From: CAVPDE01 sp964580575
GTDB taxonomy: Bacteria > Desulfobacterota > DSM-4660 > Desulfatiglandales > HGW-15
Direction of reading: 5' to 3'
Length of the DNA: 59,734 bases
Assembly: GCA_964580575.1 (NCBI GenBank)
Contig: CAZOLJ010000021.1
Location: 1 to 59,734, forward strand
Part shown: one piece after another, positions 42,222 through 50,551 of the stretch
How positions within the stretch are numbered: position 1 is the stretch's first letter
How the letters are laid out: every line of letters begins with the position of its first letter
The notes under the pieces: generated by a model
Databases searched by the model: none
Told to the model about the DNA's origin: nothing
Seen by the model: only the letters and a program-made list of their open reading frames with translations
Program-made: the position numbers and the translations under genes

Positions 42222-43090
42222 AGAAGTTGAAGTTCGGCATTCCCAAAGGAAGCTTGGAAAAGGCGACGATCAGCCTTTTTGAGAAGTCAGGCTGGAGAAT
42301 CAATGTCAATGACCGGAGCTATTTTCCGGACATCAACGACGAAACCATCGAGGTCACTCTTTGCAGGGCCCAGGAGATGTCGCGGTATGTCGAGAACGGT
42401 ACGATCGACGCCGGGTTGACGGGGAAAGACTGGATACAGGAAAACGAGTCCGACGTGGTGGTGGTAGACGAACTTGTTTATTCCAAGGCGAGCCAGAATC
42501 CGGCCCGGTGGGTCCTCGCGGTTCCTGCGGATTCCCGCATCAAGAAAATTCAAGACCTCAGGGGCAAGAAAATTGCCACGGAGCTCGTCAACTTCACCAA
42601 GAAGTTTTTCAAGAAAGAGGGCATCAAGGTGGAGGTGGAGTTTTCCTGGGGGGCCACGGAAGCGAAGGTGGTCTCGGGACTGGCGGATGCAATCGTCGAG
42701 GTGACCGAGACAGGCAGCACGATCCGCGCCCACGGACTGCGGATCATTCAGGAGTTGATGATTTCATGCACTCAGCTGATTGCCAACAAAGATTCCTACA
42801 GGGATTCCTGGAAAAAGGAGAAGATCCAGCAGATCATCCTTCTTTTGAAGGGGGCCCTCACGGCTGAGAAGCTGGTGGGGCTCAAGATGAACGTTCCCCA
42901 GGAAAAGCTGGAGAAAGTCATCCGTCTTCTTCCCAGCCTCAACGCGCCGACCGTGGCAGGCCTTTACCACACCACATGGTTTTCCGTGGAAAGCGTTGTC
43001 GAGTCCAAGGTCGTCAGAGACTTGATCCCTCAGCTCATCAAAGCCGGAGCAGAGGGGATTATCGAGTATCCTCTTAACAAGGTGATATGA
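42218..43090 (+). CDS. hisG: ATP phosphoribosyltransferase, long form
   Basis: Catalyses the first step of histidine synthesis, joining ATP and PRPP. The 290-residue protein is the long HisG_L type with a C-terminal ACT-like regulatory domain (about 215-290) for histidine feedback, so no HisZ partner is needed. Motifs: FGIPKGSLE at the N terminus, GLTGKDWI, and EVTETGSTIRAHGL at the PRPP site. The other his genes are not in the window. Confidence 0.93.
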   Translation: MKKLKFGIPKGSLEKATISLFEKSGWRINVNDRSYFPDINDETIEVTLCRAQEMSRYVENGTIDAGLTGKDWIQENESDVVVVDELVYSKASQNPARWVLAVPADSRIKKIQDLRGKKIATELVNFTKKFFKKEGIKVEVEFSWGATEAKVVSGLADAIVEVTETGSTIRAHGLRIIQELMISCTQLIANKDSYRDSWKKEKIQQIILLLKGALTAEKLVGLKMNVPQEKLEKVIRLLPSLNAPTVAGLYHTTWFSVESVVESKVVRDLIPQLIKAGAEGIIEYPLNKVI

Positions 43091-43857
43091 TGAGAAAGAA
43101 TCCATGGCTTTTCTTAATGGTTTTCTTGTGCGTGGGGTTGCTCCTGGGGTGCGCGACAACGCAACCGCTTAACGGCAAGAAGAAGGCGGAGGCCAAGTAT
43201 CAGCTGGGCAATTCCCTGCTCTACGAGAAGAACTATCAGGGAGCGGTAACCGAACTCAAGGATGCTGTGGAGCTCGATCCGGAGAATCCCAGCATCCACA
43301 ACAGCCTCGGTCTGGCTTATCAGGGGTTGAGGCTTCCTGAACGAGCCATCCCGCATTATCAGAAGGCGATCCAGCTCAAGCCGAATTTCCCGGAGTATGA
43401 AAACAACCTGGGCACAGCCTATGCGGCTGCGAGACAATGGGACTTGGCCATCCAGTGGTTTCAGAAGGCCGCGGACAACTATCTCTATCGGACCCGCCAC
43501 GTGGCTTATGAGAACCTGGGTTCCGCCTATCACAACAAGGGCGACTACAGGCGGGCGATTGAGAATTATAAGAAGTCCACGGAGTTCTTTAAAGACTACA
43601 CTCCCGCTTACATCAACATGGGGATCTCCTACGAGGCCCTGAAGGAATGGGACAACGCGGCCGCGGCCTACAAGAAAGCCACGGAAATTGAACCGGACTC
43701 CTCTCTGCCCTACCTTCAGATGGGGGATCTCTACCTGCGACTCAATCATCAGGAGGCGGCCGTGGAATACCTCCTGATCGCCATCAAGAACGATCCGAAC
43801 GGACCGTACGGAAAGGCGGCAAGGAGCCTCCTCGCCACGACCAGGAAACCCAAGTGA
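43087..43857 (+). CDS. TPR-repeat lipoprotein (PilF/PilW-like)
   Basis: 256-residue outer-envelope lipoprotein. A signal peptide ends in the lipobox LLLGC, followed by about six tetratricopeptide repeats (LGNSLLYEKNYQGAVTEL, NSLGLAYQGLRLPERAI and so on). Its architecture resembles PilF/PilW, the lipoprotein that assists type IV pilin secretin assembly, but many TPR lipoproteins share it and no pilus gene is adjacent. It overlaps the hisG stop, and two consecutive ATGs are available. Confidence 0.82.
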   Translation: MMRKNPWLFLMVFLCVGLLLGCATTQPLNGKKKAEAKYQLGNSLLYEKNYQGAVTELKDAVELDPENPSIHNSLGLAYQGLRLPERAIPHYQKAIQLKPNFPEYENNLGTAYAAARQWDLAIQWFQKAADNYLYRTRHVAYENLGSAYHNKGDYRRAIENYKKSTEFFKDYTPAYINMGISYEALKEWDNAAAAYKKATEIEPDSSLPYLQMGDLYLRLNHQEAAVEYLLIAIKNDPNGPYGKAARSLLATTRKPK

Positions 43858-44057
43858 GCCGAGAATGCCAGGAAGAGGCTGGCTCACAATCATTGTCCGC
43901 GCTGCTTCGCAAGGTGCGATGAATTCGAAAAGAGAACCGCAGAATTTCGAACAAGAAATGATGAAGGCTGAAGGAGAGAATGGTTCGACATTCGCAACTC
44001 CGAGAGTTGAATCTGCTTAGGGCTGGATGCCCGCACGGTTAGGAAGGAACCACAAGG

Positions 44058-45203
44058 ATGGGGACAGTCGCAGAAAGGGCAATGAAGATCCCGCCCTTCA
44101 TTGTCATGGACGTGCTTGAAAGGGCTCAGGCCCTTGAGAGGCAGGGCCGGAGGATCATTCATCTGGAAGTGGGCGAACCGGATTTCCCCACGCCGGAGTG
44201 CATTTGTGAAGAGGCGAACAAAGCCATTTGCGACGGGTTGACCCACTACACCCACAGCCTGGGTTTGATCGAACTGCGGGAGGCCATTTGCGAGCATTAC
44301 GCCGAGAAGTATGGCGTGAAGGTCCATCCGGACCAGGTCGTCATCACCTCAGGCACTTCCCCGGCTCTGTTCATGATTTTTGCGGCGCTTCTGGATCGGG
44401 ATGAGGAAATCATTATTTCCGATCCGCACTATCCCTGCTATCCCAACTTCGCCACCTTCCTCGGAGCCAAACCGGTATGCGTGAACGTTTTCGAGGAAGA
44501 GGGCTTTCAGTACCGCGCCGAGGAGATCAGAGAAAAAATCACGCCCAGGAGCAAGGCGATTCTGGTCAACTCGCCTTCCAATCCCACCGGCATGTTGCTC
44601 TCCCCCGACCGGATGTCCCAGATCGCGCAAATCGGGCCCTATGTCATCTCCGATGAAATCTATCACGGCCTGGTGTACGGGAAAAAGGAGCATTCCATTC
44701 TCGAGTTCACGGACAAGGCGTTTGTGCTCAACGGATTCTCCAAAGCCTTTGCCATGACCGGTTGGCGCCTCGGATACATCCTTGCGCCGCCGGATTTTGT
44801 TCGGCCCCTCCAGAAGATCCATCAGAACTTCTTCATCTCCGCAGGAAGTGTTTCCCAGTGGGCGGGGCTGGCTGCGCTCAGGAAGGCGGCTTTCGACGTG
44901 GAGCGGATGCGAAGGACTTATGATGAAAGGCGTAAGTTCCTGATCCAGCGGCTCAGGGAACTTGGCTTTGTCTTGAAGGTTGAGCCGGAGGGGGCCTTCT
45001 ACTTTTTTGTGAACGTCCGCCATCTGTCTCAGAATTCCTATAGCCTGGCCTTTGACATCCTTGAAAAGGCCGGCGTCGGGGTCACGCCGGGGATTGATTT
45101 CGGCGAGAATGCAGAAGGCTATATCCGGATCTCCTATGCCAATTCCCTCGAGAACATCATGGAAGGACTGGACCGCATCGAAGGGTACCTGAAGAGCCGG
45201 TGA
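44058..45203 (+). CDS. PLP-dependent class I/II aminotransferase
   Basis: 381-residue fold-type I aminotransferase with the PLP lysine in LNGFSKAFAMTGWRLGY, GEPDFPTPE near the N terminus and VNSPSNPTGML. The subgroup includes aspartate, alanine and aromatic transaminases; the substrate cannot be fixed here. It is clearly a different enzyme from the DapL at 13250. AAGGA precedes the ATG. engB overlaps its stop. Confidence 0.88.
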   Translation: MGTVAERAMKIPPFIVMDVLERAQALERQGRRIIHLEVGEPDFPTPECICEEANKAICDGLTHYTHSLGLIELREAICEHYAEKYGVKVHPDQVVITSGTSPALFMIFAALLDRDEEIIISDPHYPCYPNFATFLGAKPVCVNVFEEEGFQYRAEEIREKITPRSKAILVNSPSNPTGMLLSPDRMSQIAQIGPYVISDEIYHGLVYGKKEHSILEFTDKAFVLNGFSKAFAMTGWRLGYILAPPDFVRPLQKIHQNFFISAGSVSQWAGLAALRKAAFDVERMRRTYDERRKFLIQRLRELGFVLKVEPEGAFYFFVNVRHLSQNSYSLAFDILEKAGVGVTPGIDFGENAEGYIRISYANSLENIMEGLDRIEGYLKSR

Positions 45204-45781
45204 TGGACGCTGCCTTCCTCAAGAGCGCCTTTGACGAGAGCCAGTACCCTCCGGCCGACAAAACCGAAGTGGCCTTTGCAGGGCGATCCAATGTGGGCAA
45301 GAGTTCCCTCCTGAATACCCTTGTGAACAGGAAGAACCTGGCCAGGACAAGCTCTACGCCCGGCAGAACCCAGGCTCTCAATTTTTTCCGTGTCAATGAC
45401 CGCTTGATTTTTGTCGACTTGCCCGGCTACGGTTATGCCCGAGTCTCTCGTGAGGTGAAGAAATCGTGGCGCGGCATGGTGGAGACCTATCTCAGGAACC
45501 GGCCGAACCTGAAAGCCGTGGTTGTGATCCTCGACATCCGGAGGGATCTTGAGGAAGACGACAGGAGCCTGATGGAATGGCTGAAACAGGAAGGGAAAAA
45601 CGTCCTTCCGGTTCTGACCAAAATCGACAGGCTTACCCGAAGGGAGAGAGAGTCACGGGCTCGCAAAATGGAAAGCGACCTCTCGGGAATCGTTTCTCAG
45701 AAGCCCATCCTTTTTTCGGCAAAGACCGGAGAAGGCCGCAAGGAGATCTGGGACAGGTTCCTCAGCTTGGCGAAGGTTTGA
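45203..45781 (+). CDS. engB: Ribosome biogenesis GTPase EngB (YsxC)
   Basis: Small essential-type GTPase for 50S subunit assembly. The 192-residue protein shows G1 GRSNVGKSS, G2 SSTPGRTQ, G3 DLPGYGYA, G4 TKID and G5 FSAKTGEG in order. ATG 45203 overlaps the aminotransferase TGA (TGATG); a GTG directly ahead at 45200 is an alternative. The 3' end overlaps the convergent ntrX-like gene by 20 bases. Confidence 0.94.
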   Translation: MDAAFLKSAFDESQYPPADKTEVAFAGRSNVGKSSLLNTLVNRKNLARTSSTPGRTQALNFFRVNDRLIFVDLPGYGYARVSREVKKSWRGMVETYLRNRPNLKAVVVILDIRRDLEEDDRSLMEWLKQEGKNVLPVLTKIDRLTRRERESRARKMESDLSGIVSQKPILFSAKTGEGRKEIWDRFLSLAKV

Positions 45782-47138
45782 GGCTTTCCAGGCCATAGGC
45801 TTTGATCTTCTTGTGCAGATTGCTTCTCTCAATGCCGATGGCATCTGCGGTCTGCGAAACATTCCACTTGAACTCCTGAAGCTTGGAAGCGATGAAGGCC
45901 TTTTCAAAGTGCTCTCTGGCCTCTTTGAAGGAGCCGGCTTTCAGGGTGGAGGTCAGCGCGGTTTCTGCATCGGCTTGCCTGTTGAAGGGCGCGGGGATGT
46001 CCTCTGCTCGCACTTCCTTTGCCTGGGTCATGATCACCAGCCTTTCCACCAGATTTCTCAGCTCCCGGATGTTCCCGGGCCAGGGGTATCGCTTCAGAAC
46101 CTGAATCGCCTCCTCAGAAAACTCTTTGGGTGCCGTATTGGTGTTGAGCGCCATCTCCTTCAGAAATTCCCTGACCAGGGGAGCGATGTCCTCGGTGCGC
46201 TCTCTGAGCGGTGGAACTCGAATGGGAATGACATTCAAGCGGAAATACAGGTCGTCCCTGAACCTGCCTTTTTCGATCTCCGCCTCCAGATCCTTGTTGG
46301 TGGCGGCGATGACCCGAACATCCACATGGATGGTCCTTGAGCCGCCGACCCTTTCGAATTTCTGCTCCTGAAGGATTCTGAGAGTCTTAGATTGGGCTTT
46401 GAGGCTCATGTCTCCGATCTCGTCGAGGAAGAGAGTGCCTTCGTGAGCAAGGTCGAACTTGCCTTTTTTCATGGCCGTGGCGCCGGTGAAGGCGCCCTTT
46501 TCATGTCCGAAGAGCTCGCTCTCGATCAGTTCTTCGGGAATGGCCGCACAGTTCACCTCGACCATGGGTTTAAGGCTGCGTTTGCTGAGGCGGTGAATGG
46601 CGCGGGCCACCAGTTCTTTGCCGGTCCCGTTTTCGCCTGAAATGAGAACCCAGGCATTGGTCGGGGCCACAATTTTGATCTGCTCTTTGAGCTGTCGGAC
46701 GGGGTCGCCGTCTCCGGTGAGGTTGTATTTGTCTTTGGTCTGTTCCCTGAGAAGGTGGATCTCCTCCTCCAGCCTGGAGTAGCCCACGGCATTGTTGATC
46801 ACCAACAGAAGTTTCTCAATGGAAAGGGGCTTTTCAATGAAGTCGTAGGCGCCGAGTTTGGTGGCCTTGACCGCGGTCTCAATGGTGCCGTGCCCCGACA
46901 TCATGACCACCTGGAGCTCGGAGTGAGACTCCTTGATCTTGATCAGGGTCTCGATGCCGTCCATGCCGGGCATCCAGATGTCCAGCAGGACGATGTCGGG
47001 TATGACCTCGTCGATTTTCTCCAGAGCCGCGGAGCCGCTGCCGGCGCTGATCACTTCAAACCCCTCGTCGGTCAGAATGCCCTGCAGGGACTGGATGATG
47101 CTCTCTTCATCATCCACGATCAACACGGTTCTTGCCAT
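45762..47138 (-). CDS. NtrX-like sigma-54-dependent response regulator
   Basis: 458-residue enhancer-binding protein. The receiver domain has D9, D10 and phosphoacceptor D53. The AAA+ domain has Walker A GENGTGKE, the sigma-54 contact loop GAFTGA (in ELFGHEKGAFTGATAM), and Walker B GTLFLDEIGDM. A Fis-type HTH lies at the C terminus (NVSQTADAIGIERSNLHKKIKAYGL). Of the named types it most resembles NtrX. No histidine kinase gene is adjacent in the window. Upstream of its ATG lies the 286-bp inverted-repeat element, and its 3' end overlaps engB. Confidence 0.9.
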   Translation of the reverse strand: MARTVLIVDDEESIIQSLQGILTDEGFEVISAGSGSAALEKIDEVIPDIVLLDIWMPGMDGIETLIKIKESHSELQVVMMSGHGTIETAVKATKLGAYDFIEKPLSIEKLLLVINNAVGYSRLEEEIHLLREQTKDKYNLTGDGDPVRQLKEQIKIVAPTNAWVLISGENGTGKELVARAIHRLSKRSLKPMVEVNCAAIPEELIESELFGHEKGAFTGATAMKKGKFDLAHEGTLFLDEIGDMSLKAQSKTLRILQEQKFERVGGSRTIHVDVRVIAATNKDLEAEIEKGRFRDDLYFRLNVIPIRVPPLRERTEDIAPLVREFLKEMALNTNTAPKEFSEEAIQVLKRYPWPGNIRELRNLVERLVIMTQAKEVRAEDIPAPFNRQADAETALTSTLKAGSFKEAREHFEKAFIASKLQEFKWNVSQTADAIGIERSNLHKKIKAYGLESLKPSPS

Positions 47139-47482
47139 AGGCTCACCTCTTCTTACCCGTGACCGTTTAGCGTTTTGAAATCAATGGCCGTAACAGTTTA
47201 GCTCTTTGAAATAAACACAGAAAAAGGCCGTGGAGGTCCCTCTAAAAACAGAACAACGAAGACGCCACACCTTCATGGCAAGCTCTAGGCCATGGGTGAG
47301 GCGGGCGGAGGGCTACCGTGGAACTCGCCACATCATACCCAGCTGGCAGGTACCGGTAAAACCTCGCCGCCCGCCTTCGCTGCCCCTTATCTGCAGAGTC
47401 TTTCCCGCACACTCTTCGTTTTCTGTTTTTAGAGGGACCCCCACGGCCTGAGCCATCCATTTCAAAGAGCTAAACTGTACCC
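47139..47482. other. 344-bp gap between lpxB and ntrX-like gene
   Basis: No gene is visible. The gap holds the nested inverted-repeat element (47193-47478), preceded at about 47163-47182 by a degenerate direct copy of its terminal 20 bases (16 of 20 identical). Confidence 0.7.
47193..47478. mobile_element. Nested inverted-repeat element (MITE-like or structured RNA)
   Basis: The outer arms (47193-47212 and 47459-47478, ACAGTTTAGCTCTTTGAAAT) are a perfect 20-bp inverted repeat. An inner pair of 27 bases (47226-47252 and 47422-47448) has one mismatch and is prolonged by ACGAAGA. A third pair AGGCGGGCGG/CCGCCCGCCT lies at 47299-47308 and 47367-47376. No ORF of note and no clear target duplication. 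It ends 4 bases from the lpxB stop codon. Confidence 0.7.
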
Positions 47483-48643
47483 TTAGGCCTTGCCTCTGGT
47501 TGAGCCCGTGCCGATCACCTCAAGGGCGATGCGAGCGGTTCTCTCGGAAGCACTGCCTTGCCCCAGCGTTTCTCTGAGAGCGCGGAGCTTTTTGACCATT
47601 TCCCTGCGCCTCTCGTGATGATCAAGAAGGTCCATGGCCTCTTGAGCCAGTCGCTCCGGGGTCACGTCGCCCTGAATCAGCTCGGGGACCACTTTTTCGC
47701 CGGCCACCAGGTTGACCAAGCCGATAAAGGGGACTGAAATCACCATCCTCCCGATCCAGTAGCTGAAAAAAGAAACACGGTAGACGATGACCATGGGAGT
47801 CTCCATGATCGCCGCTTCCAGGGTCGCTGTGCCCGAAGCCACCAGGGCCAGGTCACAGGCCTTCAGAACGCGGTAGACATCCCCATGGAGCACTTGGACG
47901 TCAAGAGAGGATTTTTTCAGGATTCCGTTAAGAAGTTCGGCCGGAATCGTCGATGCACAGGGCAGGAGACACTTCAAGTCTGCGTGCTTGGCACGGAGTT
48001 TCTCCGCTGCCTCGATCATCGTGGGGAGGAGGTTGGTCACTTCCTCTTTTCTGCTTCCCGGCAAAAGCGCAAGCACGGGAGAGTCCTGATGAAGGCCGAG
48101 TTCCGTGCGCACCTTTTCCCTATCCAGATCCGTGGGGATCTCTTCCAGGAGAGGGTGGCCCACGTGCTCGACTTGGAGTCCTCTTTCCCGGTAAAAGTCT
48201 TTTTCAAAGGGCAGGATAACGGCCATGCGGTCCACGCAGCTCCGGATGGTTTCAACCCGGCCTTTTCGCCAGGCCCACACCTGCGGACTGATGTAATAAA
48301 GAACAGGAACCCGGAACCGCTTTGCCGCACGGGCCAGTCTCAGGTTGAAGTCCGGGTAGTCCATCAGGATGAGCAGGAGCGGCCGGTCTCTCCGGAGAAT
48401 GGCTTTGAGCGTCAGGTAGGCTCGCGTAAGCGTGGCCAGTCGCGAGACGACCTCTGTCACGCCCACGACGGCCATCTCGGAGGAATCGAAGAGAATCCGA
48501 ACGCCGGCCTCCTGCAGGCATGCGCCGCCGATGCCCCAGAAGGTCAACCCCGGGTCGAGCCGTTTCAGAGCGGCGACCAAGCGGGAACCGTGGAGATCTG
48601 CGGACGCTTCTCCTGCAACAATGAGCACAAGTCTTGAATTCAC
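47483..48643 (-). CDS. lpxB: Lipid-A-disaccharide synthase
   Basis: GT19 glycosyltransferase that joins lipid X and UDP-2,3-diacylglucosamine at the inner membrane. The 386-residue protein starts at GTG 48643 (MNSRLVLIVAGEASADLHGSRL), 4 bases after the upstream gene's stop. It shows MDYPDFNLRLARAAK, YYISPQVWAWRKGRV and LPGSRKEEV. A longer open frame upstream overlaps the neighbouring gene and is not used. Confidence 0.93.
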   Translation of the reverse strand: MNSRLVLIVAGEASADLHGSRLVAALKRLDPGLTFWGIGGACLQEAGVRILFDSSEMAVVGVTEVVSRLATLTRAYLTLKAILRRDRPLLLILMDYPDFNLRLARAAKRFRVPVLYYISPQVWAWRKGRVETIRSCVDRMAVILPFEKDFYRERGLQVEHVGHPLLEEIPTDLDREKVRTELGLHQDSPVLALLPGSRKEEVTNLLPTMIEAAEKLRAKHADLKCLLPCASTIPAELLNGILKKSSLDVQVLHGDVYRVLKACDLALVASGTATLEAAIMETPMVIVYRVSFFSYWIGRMVISVPFIGLVNLVAGEKVVPELIQGDVTPERLAQEAMDLLDHHERRREMVKKLRALRETLGQGSASERTARIALEVIGTGSTRGKA

Positions 48644-48647
48644 GGGA

Positions 48648-49619
48648 TCAGCAAACGGCCTGAAATTTTCTGGAACCCTTTTCGATTTGATCGATGATTG
48701 CCAGGGCGTATTGGAGCGCTCGTCGTCCGTCATGACCGGAAACAACCGGTTCAGACCCTTCGAGAACCGCATCGATGAAGGAAGCGATCTGGTCCGCCAG
48801 GGGATCGCGGCCAGGGAACTGGATCTTGTTCGAAGTGACCTGAGCGAAGTTGTTGGCATCTCTCAGAACGCCGTCGAGTTTTGTAACGGTTAACTCCCTT
48901 TTGAGGCAGTTCACGGACATGTAGGCGTCCTGCTGGAAAATCCGGATTTTCCGCAAGGCCTTGTCCGACACCCGGCTTGCGGTCAGGTTGCCCACGGTTC
49001 CGTTTTCAAAAATCAACCGCGCGTTGGCGATATCCGTCTTGTCGGTGAGCACGGACATGCCGACCGCGTGAAGCTCTTTGACCTCGGAGCGGACGATGTG
49101 AAGGATAATGTCCAGGTCGTGAATCATGAGGTCAAGAACCACGTCCACGTCCGTTCCCCTGGGAGTGAAGACATTCATCCGGTGAGATTCAATGAACACG
49201 GGGCAGGTCAGAAGGGTTTCCATTTCGACGACCGCGGGATTGAACCGTTCCACCAGGCCGACTTGAAGAACCAGCCCTCTGCTCTGGGCCATACGAATCA
49301 AGGTATCCGCTGGTTCGATGAGGTAGGTGATCGGTTTTTCCACCAGGAGGTGAACGCCGGTCGCCAGAACGTCCTTGGCCACTTCGTAGTGCTTCTCCGT
49401 GGGCACGGCGAGGCTGACCGCCTCCACCTGCGACAGGAGTTCATGGTGGTCGCGGTAAGCCGTTGTTCCGTATCGGTCAGCGATCCACTCTGCGCGAGCG
49501 GAATCGCTGTCCACAATACCGATGAGATCCGCTGCGGGGATGGCCTTATACTTCTGGACGTGGTACTCCCCGAGGTGGCCGACCCCGATCACACCCACTC
49601 TGATGCGCTTTTGCTTCAA
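48648..49619 (-). CDS. Gfo/Idh/MocA-family oxidoreductase in the lipid A operon (GnnA-like candidate)
   Basis: 323-residue NAD(P)-dependent oxidoreductase with Rossmann motif VGVIGVGHLGEYH, the VEKPIT signature (VHLLVEKPITYL) and DLMIHDLDIIL. A gene of this family, gnnA, sits between lpxA and lpxB in organisms that make UDP-GlcNAc3N for amide-rich lipid A; it oxidises the 3-OH of UDP-GlcNAc and needs the aminotransferase GnnB. Position here matches, but no gnnB is adjacent, so the role is open. The start is TTG 49619, with GGAG upstream. Confidence 0.85.
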   Translation of the reverse strand: MKQKRIRVGVIGVGHLGEYHVQKYKAIPAADLIGIVDSDSARAEWIADRYGTTAYRDHHELLSQVEAVSLAVPTEKHYEVAKDVLATGVHLLVEKPITYLIEPADTLIRMAQSRGLVLQVGLVERFNPAVVEMETLLTCPVFIESHRMNVFTPRGTDVDVVLDLMIHDLDIILHIVRSEVKELHAVGMSVLTDKTDIANARLIFENGTVGNLTASRVSDKALRKIRIFQQDAYMSVNCLKRELTVTKLDGVLRDANNFAQVTSNKIQFPGRDPLADQIASFIDAVLEGSEPVVSGHDGRRALQYALAIIDQIEKGSRKFQAVC

Positions 49620-49676
49620 TCCCTGGCTATCTCCATCTTACCGTTTATGAAAGAGGAAGGGCCCTTCGGTCCGGGC

Positions 49677-49723
49677 TCAAAACATCTACGCACCGTGCAA
49701 AAAGATTTTCGTGTAAGACTCTA
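49677..49723. repeat. Dispersed roughly 48-bp repeat, copy 2
   Basis: Shares TCTACGCA, TGCAAA, GTGT and AAGACTCTA in order with 36358-36406. It occupies the 3' gap of lpxI and includes the lpxI stop codon. Confidence 0.55.
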
Positions 49724-50551
49724 AAGCGACACAATGACAATACCCAGTCGTTCAGCATATGCAATCATGACGGGTTTGTCAAAGATCAAAGTTTTACCCG
49801 CCTCGATCGCCAGGACCGAGGCGTTCACCTGGGCCATCACCTGAATCGTGTCCAGGCCCACGGCCGGCACGTCGAAACGGAGATCCTGGTTGGGCTTGCT
49901 GACCTTTACGACTATGGCTTTTTCCTTTGCGAGCTTCCCTCCCCGAAGGATGGTCTCGTTCGTGCCTTCGATAGCCTCCATGGCAAGAACCGTTTTCTTC
50001 CTCACCACGACGCACTGGCCGATGTCCAAGCGACCGAGCTCCTTGGCGATTTTCCATCCGAACTCCACATCCTCTCGCTCCGACTGGTTCGGCTTCTTGC
50101 GGGTCAGGTTCCCGCGGGGAGCCAACAGTGCCGGTAGGTGTTCAGCGGAACTGACGATGTGAATTCCTTCCCTTTGAAGTTCTCCGGCGACCGCTCGCAG
50201 GATGTCGTCGTCGTGGAAGACGGCCAGCTTGGACATGAGGGTCAGGCCTCTCAGATCGGGCCGGACATTCTCAAACATCTTCTTCTTGTTGATCGTGCCC
50301 GCCATCACGGTTTTCGTGACGCCGGCTTTCTTGAAAACCTTGATGAGATGGCCGAGTTGTCCCAGTTTGATCCATGCCATCTCGTCCACTTTTTCAGCAA
50401 GAAGAGGATCGGTCTCGCCCTCATGCGCCACGGCGACCACGCGCAACCCTTTGTCCTTGGCGGCGTCCGCCACCATGAGCGGAAACACGCCTCCTCCTGC
50501 AATCAATCCCAGGACTTCCTTTTCTTGGGGTTTTTGGGTGTCCACCCTCAC
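49721..50551 (-). CDS. lpxI: UDP-2,3-diacylglucosamine pyrophosphatase LpxI
   Basis: Hydrolyses UDP-2,3-diacylglucosamine to lipid X, the non-homologous substitute for LpxH. The 276-residue protein matches the LpxI (former DUF1009) family: LGLIAGGGVFPLMVADAAK at the N terminus, TVMAGTINKKKMF, and the C-terminal FDVPAVGLDTI with a conserved Asp. Start GTG 50551 overlaps the lpxA stop (GTGA). No lpxH is seen in the window. Confidence 0.92.
   Translation of the reverse strand: MRVDTQKPQEKEVLGLIAGGGVFPLMVADAAKDKGLRVVAVAHEGETDPLLAEKVDEMAWIKLGQLGHLIKVFKKAGVTKTVMAGTINKKKMFENVRPDLRGLTLMSKLAVFHDDDILRAVAGELQREGIHIVSSAEHLPALLAPRGNLTRKKPNQSEREDVEFGWKIAKELGRLDIGQCVVVRKKTVLAMEAIEGTNETILRGGKLAKEKAIVVKVSKPNQDLRFDVPAVGLDTIQVMAQVNASVLAIEAGKTLIFDKPVMIAYAERLGIVIVSL

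Noticed and set aside
47483..48859. 458-residue long form of LpxB
   Set aside because: The first 72 residues overlap the Gfo/Idh gene in another frame; the family N terminus begins at GTG 48643.
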